From Patiriisocius marinus (GTDB taxonomy: Bacteria > Bacteroidota > Bacteroidia > Flavobacteriales > Flavobacteriaceae), in contig NZ_BKCG01000002.1 in NCBI RefSeq assembly GCF_008974325.1, positions 1 through 64,000 on the forward strand: 64,000 bases of DNA. Direction: 5' to 3'. Position numbers and translations under genes: made by a program. This document shows, piece by piece, positions 44,851 to 53,789 of this stretch. The stretch's first letter is position 1. Every line of letters starts with the position of its first letter. A model generated the notes under the pieces. That model did not search any database. It was not told the DNA's origin and worked only from the letters and a program-made list of their open reading frames with translations.

Positions 44851-46467
44851 ATGAGAAAAATTATGCTATTATTTGTCTTAGTTGCTACTGCAATGACAGC
44901 ACAAGAAGATGCTTTAGTTTTCTTTGCAGACAAAGTAGATGTCGCTGCTTCTGTAGCAAATCCTATTTCTATTTTAACGCAAAGAGCTATTGATCGTAAA
45001 CTTTTACACGGTACACCTATTGATGTTCGTGATGTGCCAGTTAACGAAGCATATATTACTCAAATTAAAAATACACCAGGAATAACAGTTTATGCTAAGT
45101 CTAAGTGGATGAACAGTGTTTATGTACGAGGATCAGAAACTAATATTAATAATCTTTTAGATCAATCATTTGTAACGGGTGTTGAGTTTGCAGATAAAAG
45201 TTTAAATCTTTACCCAATAGGTGGTGATGGAGCAGAAGATAAATTTAGAATGGAAAATGATTCTGCTCAAATAACATACGATTATGGTGCAGCAGATAGT
45301 CAGACAACAATGATTTCAGCTGATTTTCTTCACGATTTAGATTTCGCGGGTGAAGGGATGATTGTAGCAGTATTAGATAACGGTTTTCCAGGTGTATTTT
45401 CAAATCCAGCTTTTGCTCATATTGTTGATGAGGATAGAATTTTAGATACTTATGATTTTGTTGAGAGAGAAATTAATGCAGATGGAACAGGTTCGCATGG
45501 CTTAAATACCTTTAGTGATATTGGAGCTTTGTTGGGAGATCAAATGACAGGTACAGCCCCACAAGCTTCTTTTTATTTATATGTGACAGAAGATGGTTTT
45601 CAAGAAAATCCAGTAGAAGAAGCATATTGGGTAGAGGCTTTAGAAAGAGCAGATAGTTTAGGGGTAGATGTTGTGAATACTTCATTAGGATATCAAGATT
45701 TTGATAATCCAGCTTATGACCATAGTTATGCTGATCTAGATGGGCAAACTACTATAGCGGCAAGAGGCGGAAATCACGCTTTTGATAAAGGAATGATTTT
45801 AGTTACTTCAGCAGGAAATGATGGTCAGTCATTTGTACACGTTGCAACACCAGCTGATGCTCCAGGGGTTTTTACAATTGGAGCGGTAGATTCCGATGAA
45901 AATTACGCTAGTTTTAGTTCAATAGGACCAACAGTAGATGGACGTATTAAACCAGATGTAATGGCGCAAGGTGTTTCAGCAGCCGTTATAGACACAGGCG
46001 GAAATGTCAATTTCAGTAATGGTACATCATTTAGTTCACCTATTATGGCTGGAGCTATAGCTAGTTTATGGCAATCGAGACCCGAAACGACTAATGCACA
46101 ATTAATGCAAATTGTACGAGAGTCAGCGCATTTATTTGACAATCCAACTAATGAAATGGGATATGGAATTCCGAATATGGAAGAAGCTTATAATGCCTTA
46201 CAACTTTTAGGCAATGCCGAAATATTACAAGCAACACAAATTGCTATGTATCCAAACCCCGCACATTCGCATATAGCTTTCTCATTCCCAAATAATAATG
46301 CAAATGCTAGTGTAGCTATCTATGCTATAACAGGAAAATTAGTTTTTGAAATAGATTCTTTAGTTGAAAATCAACAATTAGATATTTCAGGATTGTCTTC
46401 TGGTGCGTATTTAGTAAAAGTGGTAACTTCAGAAACAGAAAATATATTTAAACTCATTAAAAACTAA
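44851..46467 (+). CDS. S8 subtilisin-like peptidase with T9SS sorting domain
   Basis: This 538-residue secreted protein begins MRKIMLLFVLVATAMTAQED. The subtilase domain (about 150-455) has the catalytic Asp in IVAVLDNGFPG near 173, a His in GSHGLNTFSDIGALL (with Leu-Asn in place of the usual HGTHVA) and the Ser in NGTSFSSPIMAGAI near 395. The C-terminus, QIAMYPNPAHSHIAFSF through LVKVVTSETENIFKLIKN, is a type A T9SS sorting domain. It is a secreted protease; its substrate is unknown. Its stop overlaps the start of the next gene (TAATG). Confidence 0.9.
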   Translation: MRKIMLLFVLVATAMTAQEDALVFFADKVDVAASVANPISILTQRAIDRKLLHGTPIDVRDVPVNEAYITQIKNTPGITVYAKSKWMNSVYVRGSETNINNLLDQSFVTGVEFADKSLNLYPIGGDGAEDKFRMENDSAQITYDYGAADSQTTMISADFLHDLDFAGEGMIVAVLDNGFPGVFSNPAFAHIVDEDRILDTYDFVEREINADGTGSHGLNTFSDIGALLGDQMTGTAPQASFYLYVTEDGFQENPVEEAYWVEALERADSLGVDVVNTSLGYQDFDNPAYDHSYADLDGQTTIAARGGNHAFDKGMILVTSAGNDGQSFVHVATPADAPGVFTIGAVDSDENYASFSSIGPTVDGRIKPDVMAQGVSAAVIDTGGNVNFSNGTSFSSPIMAGAIASLWQSRPETTNAQLMQIVRESAHLFDNPTNEMGYGIPNMEEAYNALQLLGNAEILQATQIAMYPNPAHSHIAFSFPNNNANASVAIYAITGKLVFEIDSLVENQQLDISGLSSGAYLVKVVTSETENIFKLIKN

Positions 46468-47408
46468 TGCAGAACAAGATTACAAAACTATTTAATGTTC
46501 AGTATCCTCTTATACAAGCAGGAATGATTTGGAACAGTGGATGGCGATTAGCAAGTGCAGTAAGTAATGCGGGAGGTTTAGGATTATTAGGAGCAGGTTC
46601 TATGTATCCAGAGGTGTTAAGAGAACATATTACTAAATGTAAAAAAGCTACGGATAAGCCTTTTGGTGTAAACGTTCCAATGCTCTATCCTAATATTGAG
46701 GAGATTATTAATATAATAATAGAAGAGAAAGTACCTATAGTGTTTACTTCAGCTGGAAATCCTAAAACGCACACAGCTCGATTAAAAGCTGAAGGTATTG
46801 TGGTAGTCCATGTAGTAAGTAGTGTAAAATTTGCATTAAAAGCCCAAGAAGCAGGAGTTGATGCGGTAGTTGCAGAAGGATTTGAAGCGGGAGGACATAA
46901 TGGACGTGATGAGACTACTACTTTTACTTTAATACCAATGGTAAAAGAGCAAATACGTATACCTTTAATAGCCGCAGGAGGCATTGCTACGGGTAGAGGA
47001 ATGCTAGCAGCCATGGTTTTAGGAGCTGATGCTGTGCAAGTGGGAAGTAGGTTTGTTGCGAGTGAAGAGAGTAGTGCCCATACCGCATTTAAAAATGAAG
47101 TTTTAAAAGCTAAAGAAGGAGATACAGTATTGACATTAAAAGAGCTAGCTCCGGTTCGTTTATTAAAAAATAAATTTTTTGATCAAGTAGCTGAATTGTA
47201 TACAAAGAGTCCGTCTAAAGAAGATTTAATAGAACTTCTAGGGAGGGCAAGAGCAAAACGAGGTATGTTTGAAGGTGATCTAGAAGACGGTGAACTTGAA
47301 ATAGGTCAAATTGCAGGATTGATTCATGAAATTAAACCAGCTGCTGAAATTGTAAAAGAAATTATTGAAGAGTATAATTTAGTGAAAAAAGAAAATTTTA
47401 GCTTTTAG
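46467..47408 (+). CDS. Nitronate monooxygenase family protein
   Basis: This 313-residue FMN protein of the 2-nitropropane dioxygenase/nitronate monooxygenase group has LIQAGMIWNSGWRLASAVSNAGGLGLLGAGSMY near 15-47, PFGVNVPML, EGFEAGGHNGRDETTTFTLIP (with the conserved His-Asn) and AAGGIATGRGMLAAMVLGADAVQVGSRFVASEES. The family oxidises nitronates or related compounds; some members act as enoyl reductases. Its start overlaps the protease stop, so the pair is cotranscribed. Confidence 0.9.
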   Translation: MQNKITKLFNVQYPLIQAGMIWNSGWRLASAVSNAGGLGLLGAGSMYPEVLREHITKCKKATDKPFGVNVPMLYPNIEEIINIIIEEKVPIVFTSAGNPKTHTARLKAEGIVVVHVVSSVKFALKAQEAGVDAVVAEGFEAGGHNGRDETTTFTLIPMVKEQIRIPLIAAGGIATGRGMLAAMVLGADAVQVGSRFVASEESSAHTAFKNEVLKAKEGDTVLTLKELAPVRLLKNKFFDQVAELYTKSPSKEDLIELLGRARAKRGMFEGDLEDGELEIGQIAGLIHEIKPAAEIVKEIIEEYNLVKKENFSF

Positions 47409-47468
47409 TATTTTAAAGTACATTTAAAATTAGAAACGATACATCGCATAAATAAAAACACACACACA

Positions 47469-47729
47469 ATGCCTTTAAACAACAACGATATATTTAAAAA
47501 ATTACGTGTAGCGCACAAATTGAGAGATGACGATATTGTGAAAATATTAGAGCTCGTTGATTTTAAAGTAAGTAAAAGTGAACTAGGTGCATTTTTTAGA
47601 AATGAAACACATCCTAAATACATGGAATGTGGAGATCAAATTCTACGCAACTTTTTGAATGGATTAATTATTCATTTACGAGGACCTATGCCGCCTAAAA
47701 AACCGAAAGAAAATACCGTTTCAAAATAA
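47469..47729 (+). CDS. DUF1456 (YehS-like) family protein, single-repeat form
   Basis: This 86-residue protein has the DUF1456 pattern: NNDIFKKLRVAHKLRDDDIVKILELVDFKVSKSELGAFFRNETHPKYMECGDQILRNFLNGLI. E. coli YehS has two such units and is about twice as long, so this is a single-repeat form, or the family's short version. It ends in PPKKPKENTVSK. The function is unknown. Confidence 0.8.
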   Translation: MPLNNNDIFKKLRVAHKLRDDDIVKILELVDFKVSKSELGAFFRNETHPKYMECGDQILRNFLNGLIIHLRGPMPPKKPKENTVSK

Positions 47730-47843
47730 ACAAGTTGATTTTATTAGTACTTTTTAAATGCTTCATGTTTCAGCTATAGATAGGGATTCCAAATTTTCAG
47801 TATATCCTATTAAAAAGTCTTAGTGCAATCACGAGGGATTTAC

Positions 47844-47851
47844 TATTTTTG
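47844..47851 (+). promoter_or_regulatory. -7 box TATTTTTG before sucC
   Basis: This exact TAnnTTTG match lies 55 bases before the ATG at 47907. The 177-bp gap around it also has an ACTTTTTAA/TTAAAAAGT inverted pair (about 47749-47757 and 47810-47818) of unknown role. Confidence 0.5.
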
Positions 47852-47906
47852 TAACGTTTTTAAAACATATTATTAATTAAAAAGTTCCCGTTGTACGGGC
47901 ATCACT

Positions 47907-49097
47907 ATGAATTTACACGAATATCAAGGAAAAGAAGTTTTAAGCAGTTTTGGTGTAACAATCCAGCGCGGTATTGTAGCTCAAACTCCAGATGAGGCGG
48001 TAGCAGCAGCTAAAAAGTTGACTGAAGAAACAGGAACTGGATGGCACGTGATTAAAGCACAAGTACACGCAGGAGGACGCGGTAAAGGTGGTGGAGTAAA
48101 ACTTGCTAAAAATCTTGATGAAGTTAAAAGTATAGCAAATGATATTATAGGGATGAACTTAATCACCCCTCAAACAAGCGCCGAAGGTAAAAAAGTACAC
48201 CAAGTACTAGTTGCTGAAGACGTATACTACCCAGGCGATAGCGAACCAGAAGAGTATTACATAAGTGTTTTACTTAACCGTGCTACTGGAAAAAATATGG
48301 TAATGTATTCTACCGAAGGTGGAATGGATATCGAAACAGTTGCTGAGGAAACACCACACTTAATATTTCATGAAGAAATTGATCCTGCAACAGGATTACT
48401 TCCTTTCCAAGCTAGAAAAATAGCATTTAACTTAGGATTAAGTGGCCAAGCTTTTAAAGGGATGACAAGATTTGTGACTGCACTTGTAAAGGCTTATGAG
48501 TCTAGTGATTCATCTATGTTTGAAATCAACCCAGTGTTGAAAACTAGCGATGATAAAATTATTGCAGTTGATGCAAAAGTAAGTATTGATGACAATGCAC
48601 TTTTCCGTCATAAAGATTACCTAGCAATGCGTGATTTACGCGAAGAAAACCCAGTAGAGGTTGAAGCTCAGGCAATGGGGCTTAACTATGTAGATCTTGA
48701 CGGAAACGTAGGGTGTATGGTTAACGGTGCTGGTCTTGCAATGGCAACAATGGATTTAATTAAGCAAGCAGGTGGTGAGCCAGCTAACTTTTTAGATGTT
48801 GGAGGTACTGCAGATGCTGAACGTGTTGAAGCGGCTTTCAAATTGATTTTAAAAGATCCTGCTGTTAAAGCAATTCTTGTAAATATTTTTGGAGGTATCG
48901 TTCGTTGTGATCGTGTAGCTCAAGGTATTGTTGACGCATACAAAAATATGGGAACTATTAATGTGCCTATTATTGTTCGTTTACAAGGAACAAATGCAGA
49001 TATCGCAAAGGAATTAATTGACAATAGTGGATTAGATGTACAAAGTGCAATTGAGTTCCAAGAAGCTGCAGATAAAGTACAAGCAGTATTAGCTTAA
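47907..49097 (+). CDS. sucC: Succinyl-CoA synthetase (ADP-forming), beta subunit
   Basis: This 396-residue protein opens with MNLHEYQGKEVLSSFGV, followed by the ATP-grasp core (VIKAQVHAGGRGKGGGVKLAKN near 48) and the C-terminal ligase domain with FLDVGGTADAERVEAAF and ILVNIFGGIVRCDRVAQGIVDA. It couples CoA thioester cleavage of succinyl-CoA to ATP formation in the TCA cycle, with SucD, which is not in this window. A strong terminator follows. Confidence 0.96.
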   Translation: MNLHEYQGKEVLSSFGVTIQRGIVAQTPDEAVAAAKKLTEETGTGWHVIKAQVHAGGRGKGGGVKLAKNLDEVKSIANDIIGMNLITPQTSAEGKKVHQVLVAEDVYYPGDSEPEEYYISVLLNRATGKNMVMYSTEGGMDIETVAEETPHLIFHEEIDPATGLLPFQARKIAFNLGLSGQAFKGMTRFVTALVKAYESSDSSMFEINPVLKTSDDKIIAVDAKVSIDDNALFRHKDYLAMRDLREENPVEVEAQAMGLNYVDLDGNVGCMVNGAGLAMATMDLIKQAGGEPANFLDVGGTADAERVEAAFKLILKDPAVKAILVNIFGGIVRCDRVAQGIVDAYKNMGTINVPIIVRLQGTNADIAKELIDNSGLDVQSAIEFQEAADKVQAVLA

Positions 49098-49119
49098 TCA
49101 GATTTTTAAATAAATTGTG

Positions 49120-49154
49120 AAAGCCTTGACAATTTTGTCAAGGCTTTTTTTATT
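49120..49154 (+). terminator. Rho-independent terminator
   Basis: AAAGCCTTGACA (49120-49131) and TGTCAAGGCTTT (49136-49147) form a perfect 12-bp stem with loop ATTT, followed by a T run. It lies 22 nt after the sucC stop. Confidence 0.9.
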
Positions 49155-49213
49155 TTTATAACTTTAGTAGTAGCATTAACTTCTGAAATATCAAAAATTT
49201 AAAACAAACTAAG

Positions 49214-49609
49214 ATGAATAAAGATAACCAAGCAATTATTAGCGACTTAATTGTCATAGCAAAAGCTGATGATAAGGTTACTGATGGGGAATATAATTTT
49301 ATTTTAAGTCTTGCGACTAAAATGGATATTAGTGAACAAGAAGTAAAAATACTTTTTGAAAACCCATTACCATCTAAAGTTTTAAAAACGGAGCTTGAGC
49401 GTATCACTCATTTTTATAAATTAATACTTACAATGAACATAGATAATGAGGCTCATGAAAAAGAATTAGTTGCTGTACGAAATTTTGGTTTAAAAATGGG
49501 AATTAGACAAGGTGTAGTAAATCAATTATTATTACGAATGAATGATTATGATAACAAGATTATACCAAGTGGAGATATTATGAAAATTTTTAATACCTAT
49601 TACAACTAA
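49214..49609 (+). CDS. TerB-like helical protein
   Basis: This 131-residue all-helical protein, with IISDLIVIAKADDKVTDGEYNFILSLATKM near 8-37 and a matching second half with MNIDNEAHEKELVAVRNFGLKMGI near 76-100, has the TerB-like pattern of two EF-like helical units with acidic loops (ADDKVTDGE, NIDNEAHEKE). TerB-family proteins bind metal and are linked to membrane stress functions. There is no ter operon here. Its stop lies in a 14-bp perfect palindrome (49604-49617) shared with the stop of the convergent gene. Confidence 0.7.
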   Translation: MNKDNQAIISDLIVIAKADDKVTDGEYNFILSLATKMDISEQEVKILFENPLPSKVLKTELERITHFYKLILTMNIDNEAHEKELVAVRNFGLKMGIRQGVVNQLLLRMNDYDNKIIPSGDIMKIFNTYYN

Positions 49610-49611
49610 GC

Positions 49612-50883
49612 TTAGTTAATTAAATTAGTGATCATATTATTATCGTGTTTATTGTTTAATGCATTTTTACTATCTGCTATTAGCGCCTGTATTTCATTTT
49701 CAATTGTGGTTTTGTAGGAATCTTTACACATTTCTTGAACACTTAAATAACGTAACATATATATAAGTTTTTGAATTATAATAGGATCGTGTTTACAGTA
49801 TGTTCTTAGTGATGCCATACAATTATATAATAACTGTTCAAAAGTAACCACAGCTAATTCAACATATGTTTTATTTTTGTGTTGATGTAGACTATTATCG
49901 TTTTTAGATAAACGATAGCTAAATAATTCGGTTAAATAATCAATAGCATTTATAGCGGTACCTGGATCATTTATCCCGGGAGACATAGCCTTAACTGCAA
50001 TCTCAGTTATTTGTTTAAATGCAAGAATATAATTATCCTCTACTAATTCACTTCTCGAAAAATTAATATTAGATAATATAGTTTCTATTTGATCATCATC
50101 TAACTCCTTTTTTGAATAGAAAAATATTTCATTTTGAAGAACAAAAAATCCTTTTGGTTTGGCAATGTATAGTAATGTGTTTTCACTTTCACAAAATTCA
50201 CATAAGTTTTGAATAGATACATTTTGAAAATATCCACTACTTGAAATACTATAAGAATACCAATTGTTATAATCAAATGGCTCTTGTGTTGTTTTTCCTT
50301 CCTCTTTAATAGCTTCAATTAAACGATCTCGTGAACCGTGATATATTTTATCAAGTATTGTGTTTATTTGAATACTTTCTGAAATATTATGAATAAAATA
50401 AATAAAGCATCCTAGACATATTATCGTTAAAGATATAGCGACAAGTATAGCGATTCCTGGTAAGGTATACTGTGCATCATCTGGTTCAATTGAGAATAAT
50501 GTGAAAATGGTATATATAATAGTGGCAAGATAAATACCTAATATTACTTGATGGCCTTTATTACTTATTAATCCTGGCAAAATTCTTGGAGAAAAATTAC
50601 TAGACGCTTGGCTAAGTAATAACATAACCATCGAAAAGCTAAAAACCATCATAGAAATAATACCTCCAACACAAGTGCTCATAACTGTAAGCGCTGTATC
50701 CCCATCTTCTAGCATTAGTTGAGGCATTATTTTCTGAAGACTTTGAGAAGCCCCTGTTTCTTCAATTGCAACCATAACAAGTGAAAGAACAAAACCAAAA
50801 ATTGCAAATAAAGTAGGGTAGAACGCAATTTTGCTTTGTATAGTATTAAAAAAATCGCGAGCTCTATTGTAAAGGAGTTTCAT
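49612..50883 (-). CDS. DUF2254 family membrane protein
   Basis: This 423-residue protein starts MKLLYNRARDFFNTIQSKIAFYP and has about four membrane helices in the first 175 residues (near 20-40, 64-90, 107-130, 140-165), with MMVFSFSMVMLLLSQASSNFSPRIL, a hallmark of the DUF2254 family. A soluble C-terminal part includes GINDPGTAINAIDYL. The role of the family is not known. It converges with the TerB-like gene. Confidence 0.88.
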   Translation of the reverse strand: MKLLYNRARDFFNTIQSKIAFYPTLFAIFGFVLSLVMVAIEETGASQSLQKIMPQLMLEDGDTALTVMSTCVGGIISMMVFSFSMVMLLLSQASSNFSPRILPGLISNKGHQVILGIYLATIIYTIFTLFSIEPDDAQYTLPGIAILVAISLTIICLGCFIYFIHNISESIQINTILDKIYHGSRDRLIEAIKEEGKTTQEPFDYNNWYSYSISSSGYFQNVSIQNLCEFCESENTLLYIAKPKGFFVLQNEIFFYSKKELDDDQIETILSNINFSRSELVEDNYILAFKQITEIAVKAMSPGINDPGTAINAIDYLTELFSYRLSKNDNSLHQHKNKTYVELAVVTFEQLLYNCMASLRTYCKHDPIIIQKLIYMLRYLSVQEMCKDSYKTTIENEIQALIADSKNALNNKHDNNMITNLIN

Positions 50884-51089
50884 CTATTGTTTTATTTACA
50901 ATAAAAATACCTAATTTGAATTCAGAGATGTATTAACAAAGTATTAAAGTAAGTGGTTGTCTACAGAAAAACACTTAATTTTAGGTGTTGGTAAGAAATA
51001 TGACATGTCTAAAATGTAGGTTTTCGACAATGTGCACGATAACAAAGCCTACTAAATTTAATGTAAGAGTAATAAATAGTAATTTTGTA

Positions 51090-51235
51090 GTGCTTGTAAG
51101 AGTTAGTGAGATTCTCTTGCACTTTCATAATTGAAATATGGTACAAAGCGGCTGGGAGATTTCGTAATTGAAATTTAATTTGGTTAGTTAGTTGAAAGAT
51201 CACACGTAACCCGGTCGACGTGTGATTATTTTTAA
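51090..51235 (+). ncRNA. Candidate small structured RNA with own promoter box and terminator
   Basis: The gap 50884-51231 carries no credible gene. On the plus strand an exact -7 box TAATTTTG lies at 51080-51087. From about 51090 the sequence folds into GTGC-AAGAG with CTCTTGCAC (51090-51102 with 51114-51122, one 4-nt bulge), then ATTTC with GAAAT (51159-51163 with 51170-51174), and ends with a hairpin followed by TTATTTTT (51199-51235). No plus-strand gene precedes it. The predicted RNA is about 145 nt. I cannot match it to a known family; 6S-type RNA is one option. In the left part of the gap a second hairpin (50970-50977 with 50982-50989) reads as a minus-strand terminator. Confidence 0.4.
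51199..51233 (+). terminator. Rho-independent terminator, plus strand
   Basis: ATCACACGT (51199-51207) and ACGTGTGAT (51218-51226) form a perfect 9-bp stem with a 10-nt loop, followed on the plus strand by TATTTTT. Read on the minus strand, it is followed by CTTTC, so it fits the plus strand better. The only thing upstream on that strand is the candidate RNA. Confidence 0.6.
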
Positions 51236-52095
51236 CTATTATTTCTGCCACGGCGGCGTCTGCCTCCTGTAGAATTCAATGGTTTTCTGGAGCTTCTAGG
51301 CTCGTTTTTAGTTTCCCTTTTTTTATACTCAGGTTCTTTTTTATTAGTTGTAGCATCTACAAAAGCACTATTGTCAGACTGTTCAACAGAATCTTTTAAA
51401 TCTTGAAGTTCTTTAACAGTTAAATCACGCCATTTTCCTATTTCTAAATCACCTAATTCAATATTCATAATACGAACTCGTTGTAATGATTCAACTTCAT
51501 AATCGAGGTATTCACACATACGGCGTATTTGTCTATTAAGGCCTTGTATTAATATAATCCTGAAAACAAATCTACTTAGCCTTTCTACCTTACAAGGTTT
51601 TGTCGTGGTCTCTAGTTCTGCAATAGGTATACCACTACTCATTCTTTTTAAAAAATCATCGGTTACATGTCTATTAACCCTAACAATATATTCTTTTTCG
51701 TGCTTATTGCCCGCTCGAAGTATCTTATTTACAATATCACCATCATTAGTCATTAATAATAAACCTTCACTAGGCTTATCTAATCTACCTACGTGAAATA
51801 TGCGTTCGCTATGTCCTATAAATTCAACCACATTACCTTCAACTCTTAAGTCTGTTGTGCAAGTGATCCCTACAGGTTTGTTAAGTGCAATGTAAACTAA
51901 GTTGTTGTTTTCGGTAATTAGATTTCCGTCAACTTCAATTTTATCGTCAGGCATCGCTCTATCGCCTAATGATACTGGAGCTCCATTTAAGGTAACACGA
52001 CCTTGTTCAATAAGGGTGTCAGCTTGTCTTCGTGAACAGTAACCGCTATCACTAATTGCTTTATTTAATCGAGTAGAATCTGGATGATGTGCCAT
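51232..52095 (-). CDS. rluF: 23S rRNA pseudouridine synthase, RluF type
   Basis: This 287-residue protein has an N-terminal S4 RNA-binding domain (RLNKAISDSGYCSRRQADTLIEQGRVTLNG), then the pseudouridine synthase core with LVYIALNKPVGITCTT, the catalytic Asp in VGRLDKPSEGLLLMTNDGD and GLNRQIRRMCEYLDYEVESLQRVRIMN. The line follows E. coli RluF closely, including the insert ILRAGNKHEKEYIV. The C-terminus is long and basic (NSTGGRRRRGRNN), as in RluF. It converts a uridine near the peptidyl transferase centre. Confidence 0.9.
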   Translation of the reverse strand: MAHHPDSTRLNKAISDSGYCSRRQADTLIEQGRVTLNGAPVSLGDRAMPDDKIEVDGNLITENNNLVYIALNKPVGITCTTDLRVEGNVVEFIGHSERIFHVGRLDKPSEGLLLMTNDGDIVNKILRAGNKHEKEYIVRVNRHVTDDFLKRMSSGIPIAELETTTKPCKVERLSRFVFRIILIQGLNRQIRRMCEYLDYEVESLQRVRIMNIELGDLEIGKWRDLTVKELQDLKDSVEQSDNSAFVDATTNKKEPEYKKRETKNEPRSSRKPLNSTGGRRRRGRNNS

Positions 52096-52099
52096 AGCG

Positions 52100-52107
52100 C
52101 AAAGATA
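52100..52107 (-). promoter_or_regulatory. -7 box TATCTTTG before rluF
   Basis: The plus strand reads CAAAGATA, an exact minus-strand match to TAnnTTTG. It ends five bases before the ATG at 52095, so the mRNA is nearly leaderless. Confidence 0.5.
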
Positions 52108-52231
52108 ACATTTATAAGGCTATTGCTTAATAATATTGTAGTACACTATCATTTTTTTAACGTTGTAATTATAATGGTTTTAGAAAGGTTAAAGTTGAAT
52201 TAAATAGAAAAGTGCATTAGTTGATAATTGT

Positions 52232-52239
52232 TAGTTTTG
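52232..52239 (+). promoter_or_regulatory. -7 box TAGTTTTG before the GH3 gene
   Basis: This exact TAnnTTTG match lies 18 bases before the ATG at 52257 in the 161-bp divergent gap with rluF. Confidence 0.5.
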
Positions 52240-52256
52240 AGTAAAACAGTAAAACC

Positions 52257-53780
52257 ATGGCAATTTTAGGATCAATTATTAAAGGTGCAATCGACTTACG
52301 AGGTAGTTTAATTTCTGAAACATCACCAAAAGAAGCTCAGTTACAAGTATTGAAAAATTTACTATCTACAGCAAAAGATACCGCGTTTGGGAAATACTAT
52401 TCTTTCGATTCCATTTTGGATTCAGAAAACCCTCAAAAAGAGTTTTCTAAAATAATTCCTTTTCACGATTACAATGCAATGAAGGAAAATTGGTGGAACC
52501 GCGTAATTGATGGCGCACACGATATTACGTGGCCTGGAAAACCGTCGTATTTTGCACTAAGTAGTGGGACAACTGGAAAAACTAGTAAACGAATTCCTGT
52601 TACGGATGAAATGATTGATGCTATTAAAGCTGCAGGAGTTCAACAGGTGGGTGCTTTAGTTAACTTCGAACTTGAATCTGATTTTTTCGAAAAAGAAATT
52701 ATGATGCTCGGAAGTTCAACAGATTTAGAAGAACGTGGAGAATTTCTTGAAGGAGAAATTAGCGGTATTACCGCTAGTAATATTCCGTTTTGGTTTAAAG
52801 GCTATTATAAACCTGGAGAAGATATTGCTAAAATTGATGATTGGGATGAGCGTGTTAAAACAATAGCTGAAAGAGCTAAAAGTTGGGATATCGGCGCTTT
52901 AAGTGGCATACCATCGTGGATGGAATTGATGATGAAAGAAGTAATTAATTACCACAATGCAGAAACAATACACGACGTTTGGCCAAATTTGCAAGTTTTT
53001 ACAAGTGGAGGTGTGGCATTTCAGCCCTATGAAAAAAGCTTTAATCTTTTGTTGTCTAAGCCTATAACAGTAATAGATACTTATTTAGCAAGTGAGGGAT
53101 TTATAGCATTTCAGAATAGACCAAATACAACCTCGATGAAATTAGTAACCGATGGCGGTATTTATTTTGAATTTATGCCATTTAAACCTGAATATATTAA
53201 TGAAGATGGTTCTTTAGATCAAAATGCTAAGGTTTTGACTATAGCTGAAGTGGAGGAGGATCAGGACTATGTATTGATTATGAGTTCAGTTTCTGGTGCG
53301 TGGAGATATATTATTGGAGATACCATTGCTTTTACAGATGTAGAAAAAGCTGAAATTGTAATAACGGGTAGAACTAAATTCTTTTTAAATGTTGTGGGTT
53401 CTCAGCTTTCAGTAAATAAGATGGACACAGCCTTACGCGAGTTAGAGCAAAAATTTGACATTGAAATCCCCGAATTTACTTTAGCAGCAGTTAAAAGAAA
53501 TGGAGAGTTCTATCATTCTTGGTACTTGGGTACTGAAGCAAATATAGACGTTGCAACATTAGCAAATGCTATAGATGAAGCCTTGAAAGGAGCTAATAAA
53601 AACTATAGAGTAGCTCGATCCAAAGCCTTGAAAGGGGTTGAAGTCCATAGCGTTTCACCTTCTGTTTTTTACGATTGGAATGAGCGTAACAAGAAAAAAG
53701 GAGGACAGGTAAAAATGGCTCGTGTAATGAAAGAAGAAAAGTTTAAAGAATGGGAAGACTTTGTTTCTTCGGTTAAATAA
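52257..53780 (+). CDS. GH3 family acyl-acid-amide synthetase-like protein
   Basis: This 507-residue protein has the GH3 adenylation fold: FHDYNAMKENWWNRVI near 76, the ATP phosphate loop ALSSGTTGKTSKRIPV near 101, VFTSGGVAFQPYEKSF, DTYLASEGFIAFQ and WRYIIGDTIAFTDVEKAEIVITGRTKFFLNVVGSQLS. Plant GH3 enzymes join amino acids to auxin; bacterial members have no known substrate. No carrier protein or signalling gene lies near it. Confidence 0.88.
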   Translation: MAILGSIIKGAIDLRGSLISETSPKEAQLQVLKNLLSTAKDTAFGKYYSFDSILDSENPQKEFSKIIPFHDYNAMKENWWNRVIDGAHDITWPGKPSYFALSSGTTGKTSKRIPVTDEMIDAIKAAGVQQVGALVNFELESDFFEKEIMMLGSSTDLEERGEFLEGEISGITASNIPFWFKGYYKPGEDIAKIDDWDERVKTIAERAKSWDIGALSGIPSWMELMMKEVINYHNAETIHDVWPNLQVFTSGGVAFQPYEKSFNLLLSKPITVIDTYLASEGFIAFQNRPNTTSMKLVTDGGIYFEFMPFKPEYINEDGSLDQNAKVLTIAEVEEDQDYVLIMSSVSGAWRYIIGDTIAFTDVEKAEIVITGRTKFFLNVVGSQLSVNKMDTALRELEQKFDIEIPEFTLAAVKRNGEFYHSWYLGTEANIDVATLANAIDEALKGANKNYRVARSKALKGVEVHSVSPSVFYDWNERNKKKGGQVKMARVMKEEKFKEWEDFVSSVK

Positions 53781-53789
53781 CTTTTTAAA

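Noticed and set aside
47749-47818. ACTTTTTAA / TTAAAAAGT inverted pair before sucC as a riboswitch
   Set aside because: The arms are far apart and made of A and T only, and no known riboswitch core is visible.
51009-51251. Open frame of 80 codons on the minus strand after rluF
   Set aside because: It overlaps the end of rluF and the plus-strand terminator and has no recognisable pattern; the region fits a structured RNA better.
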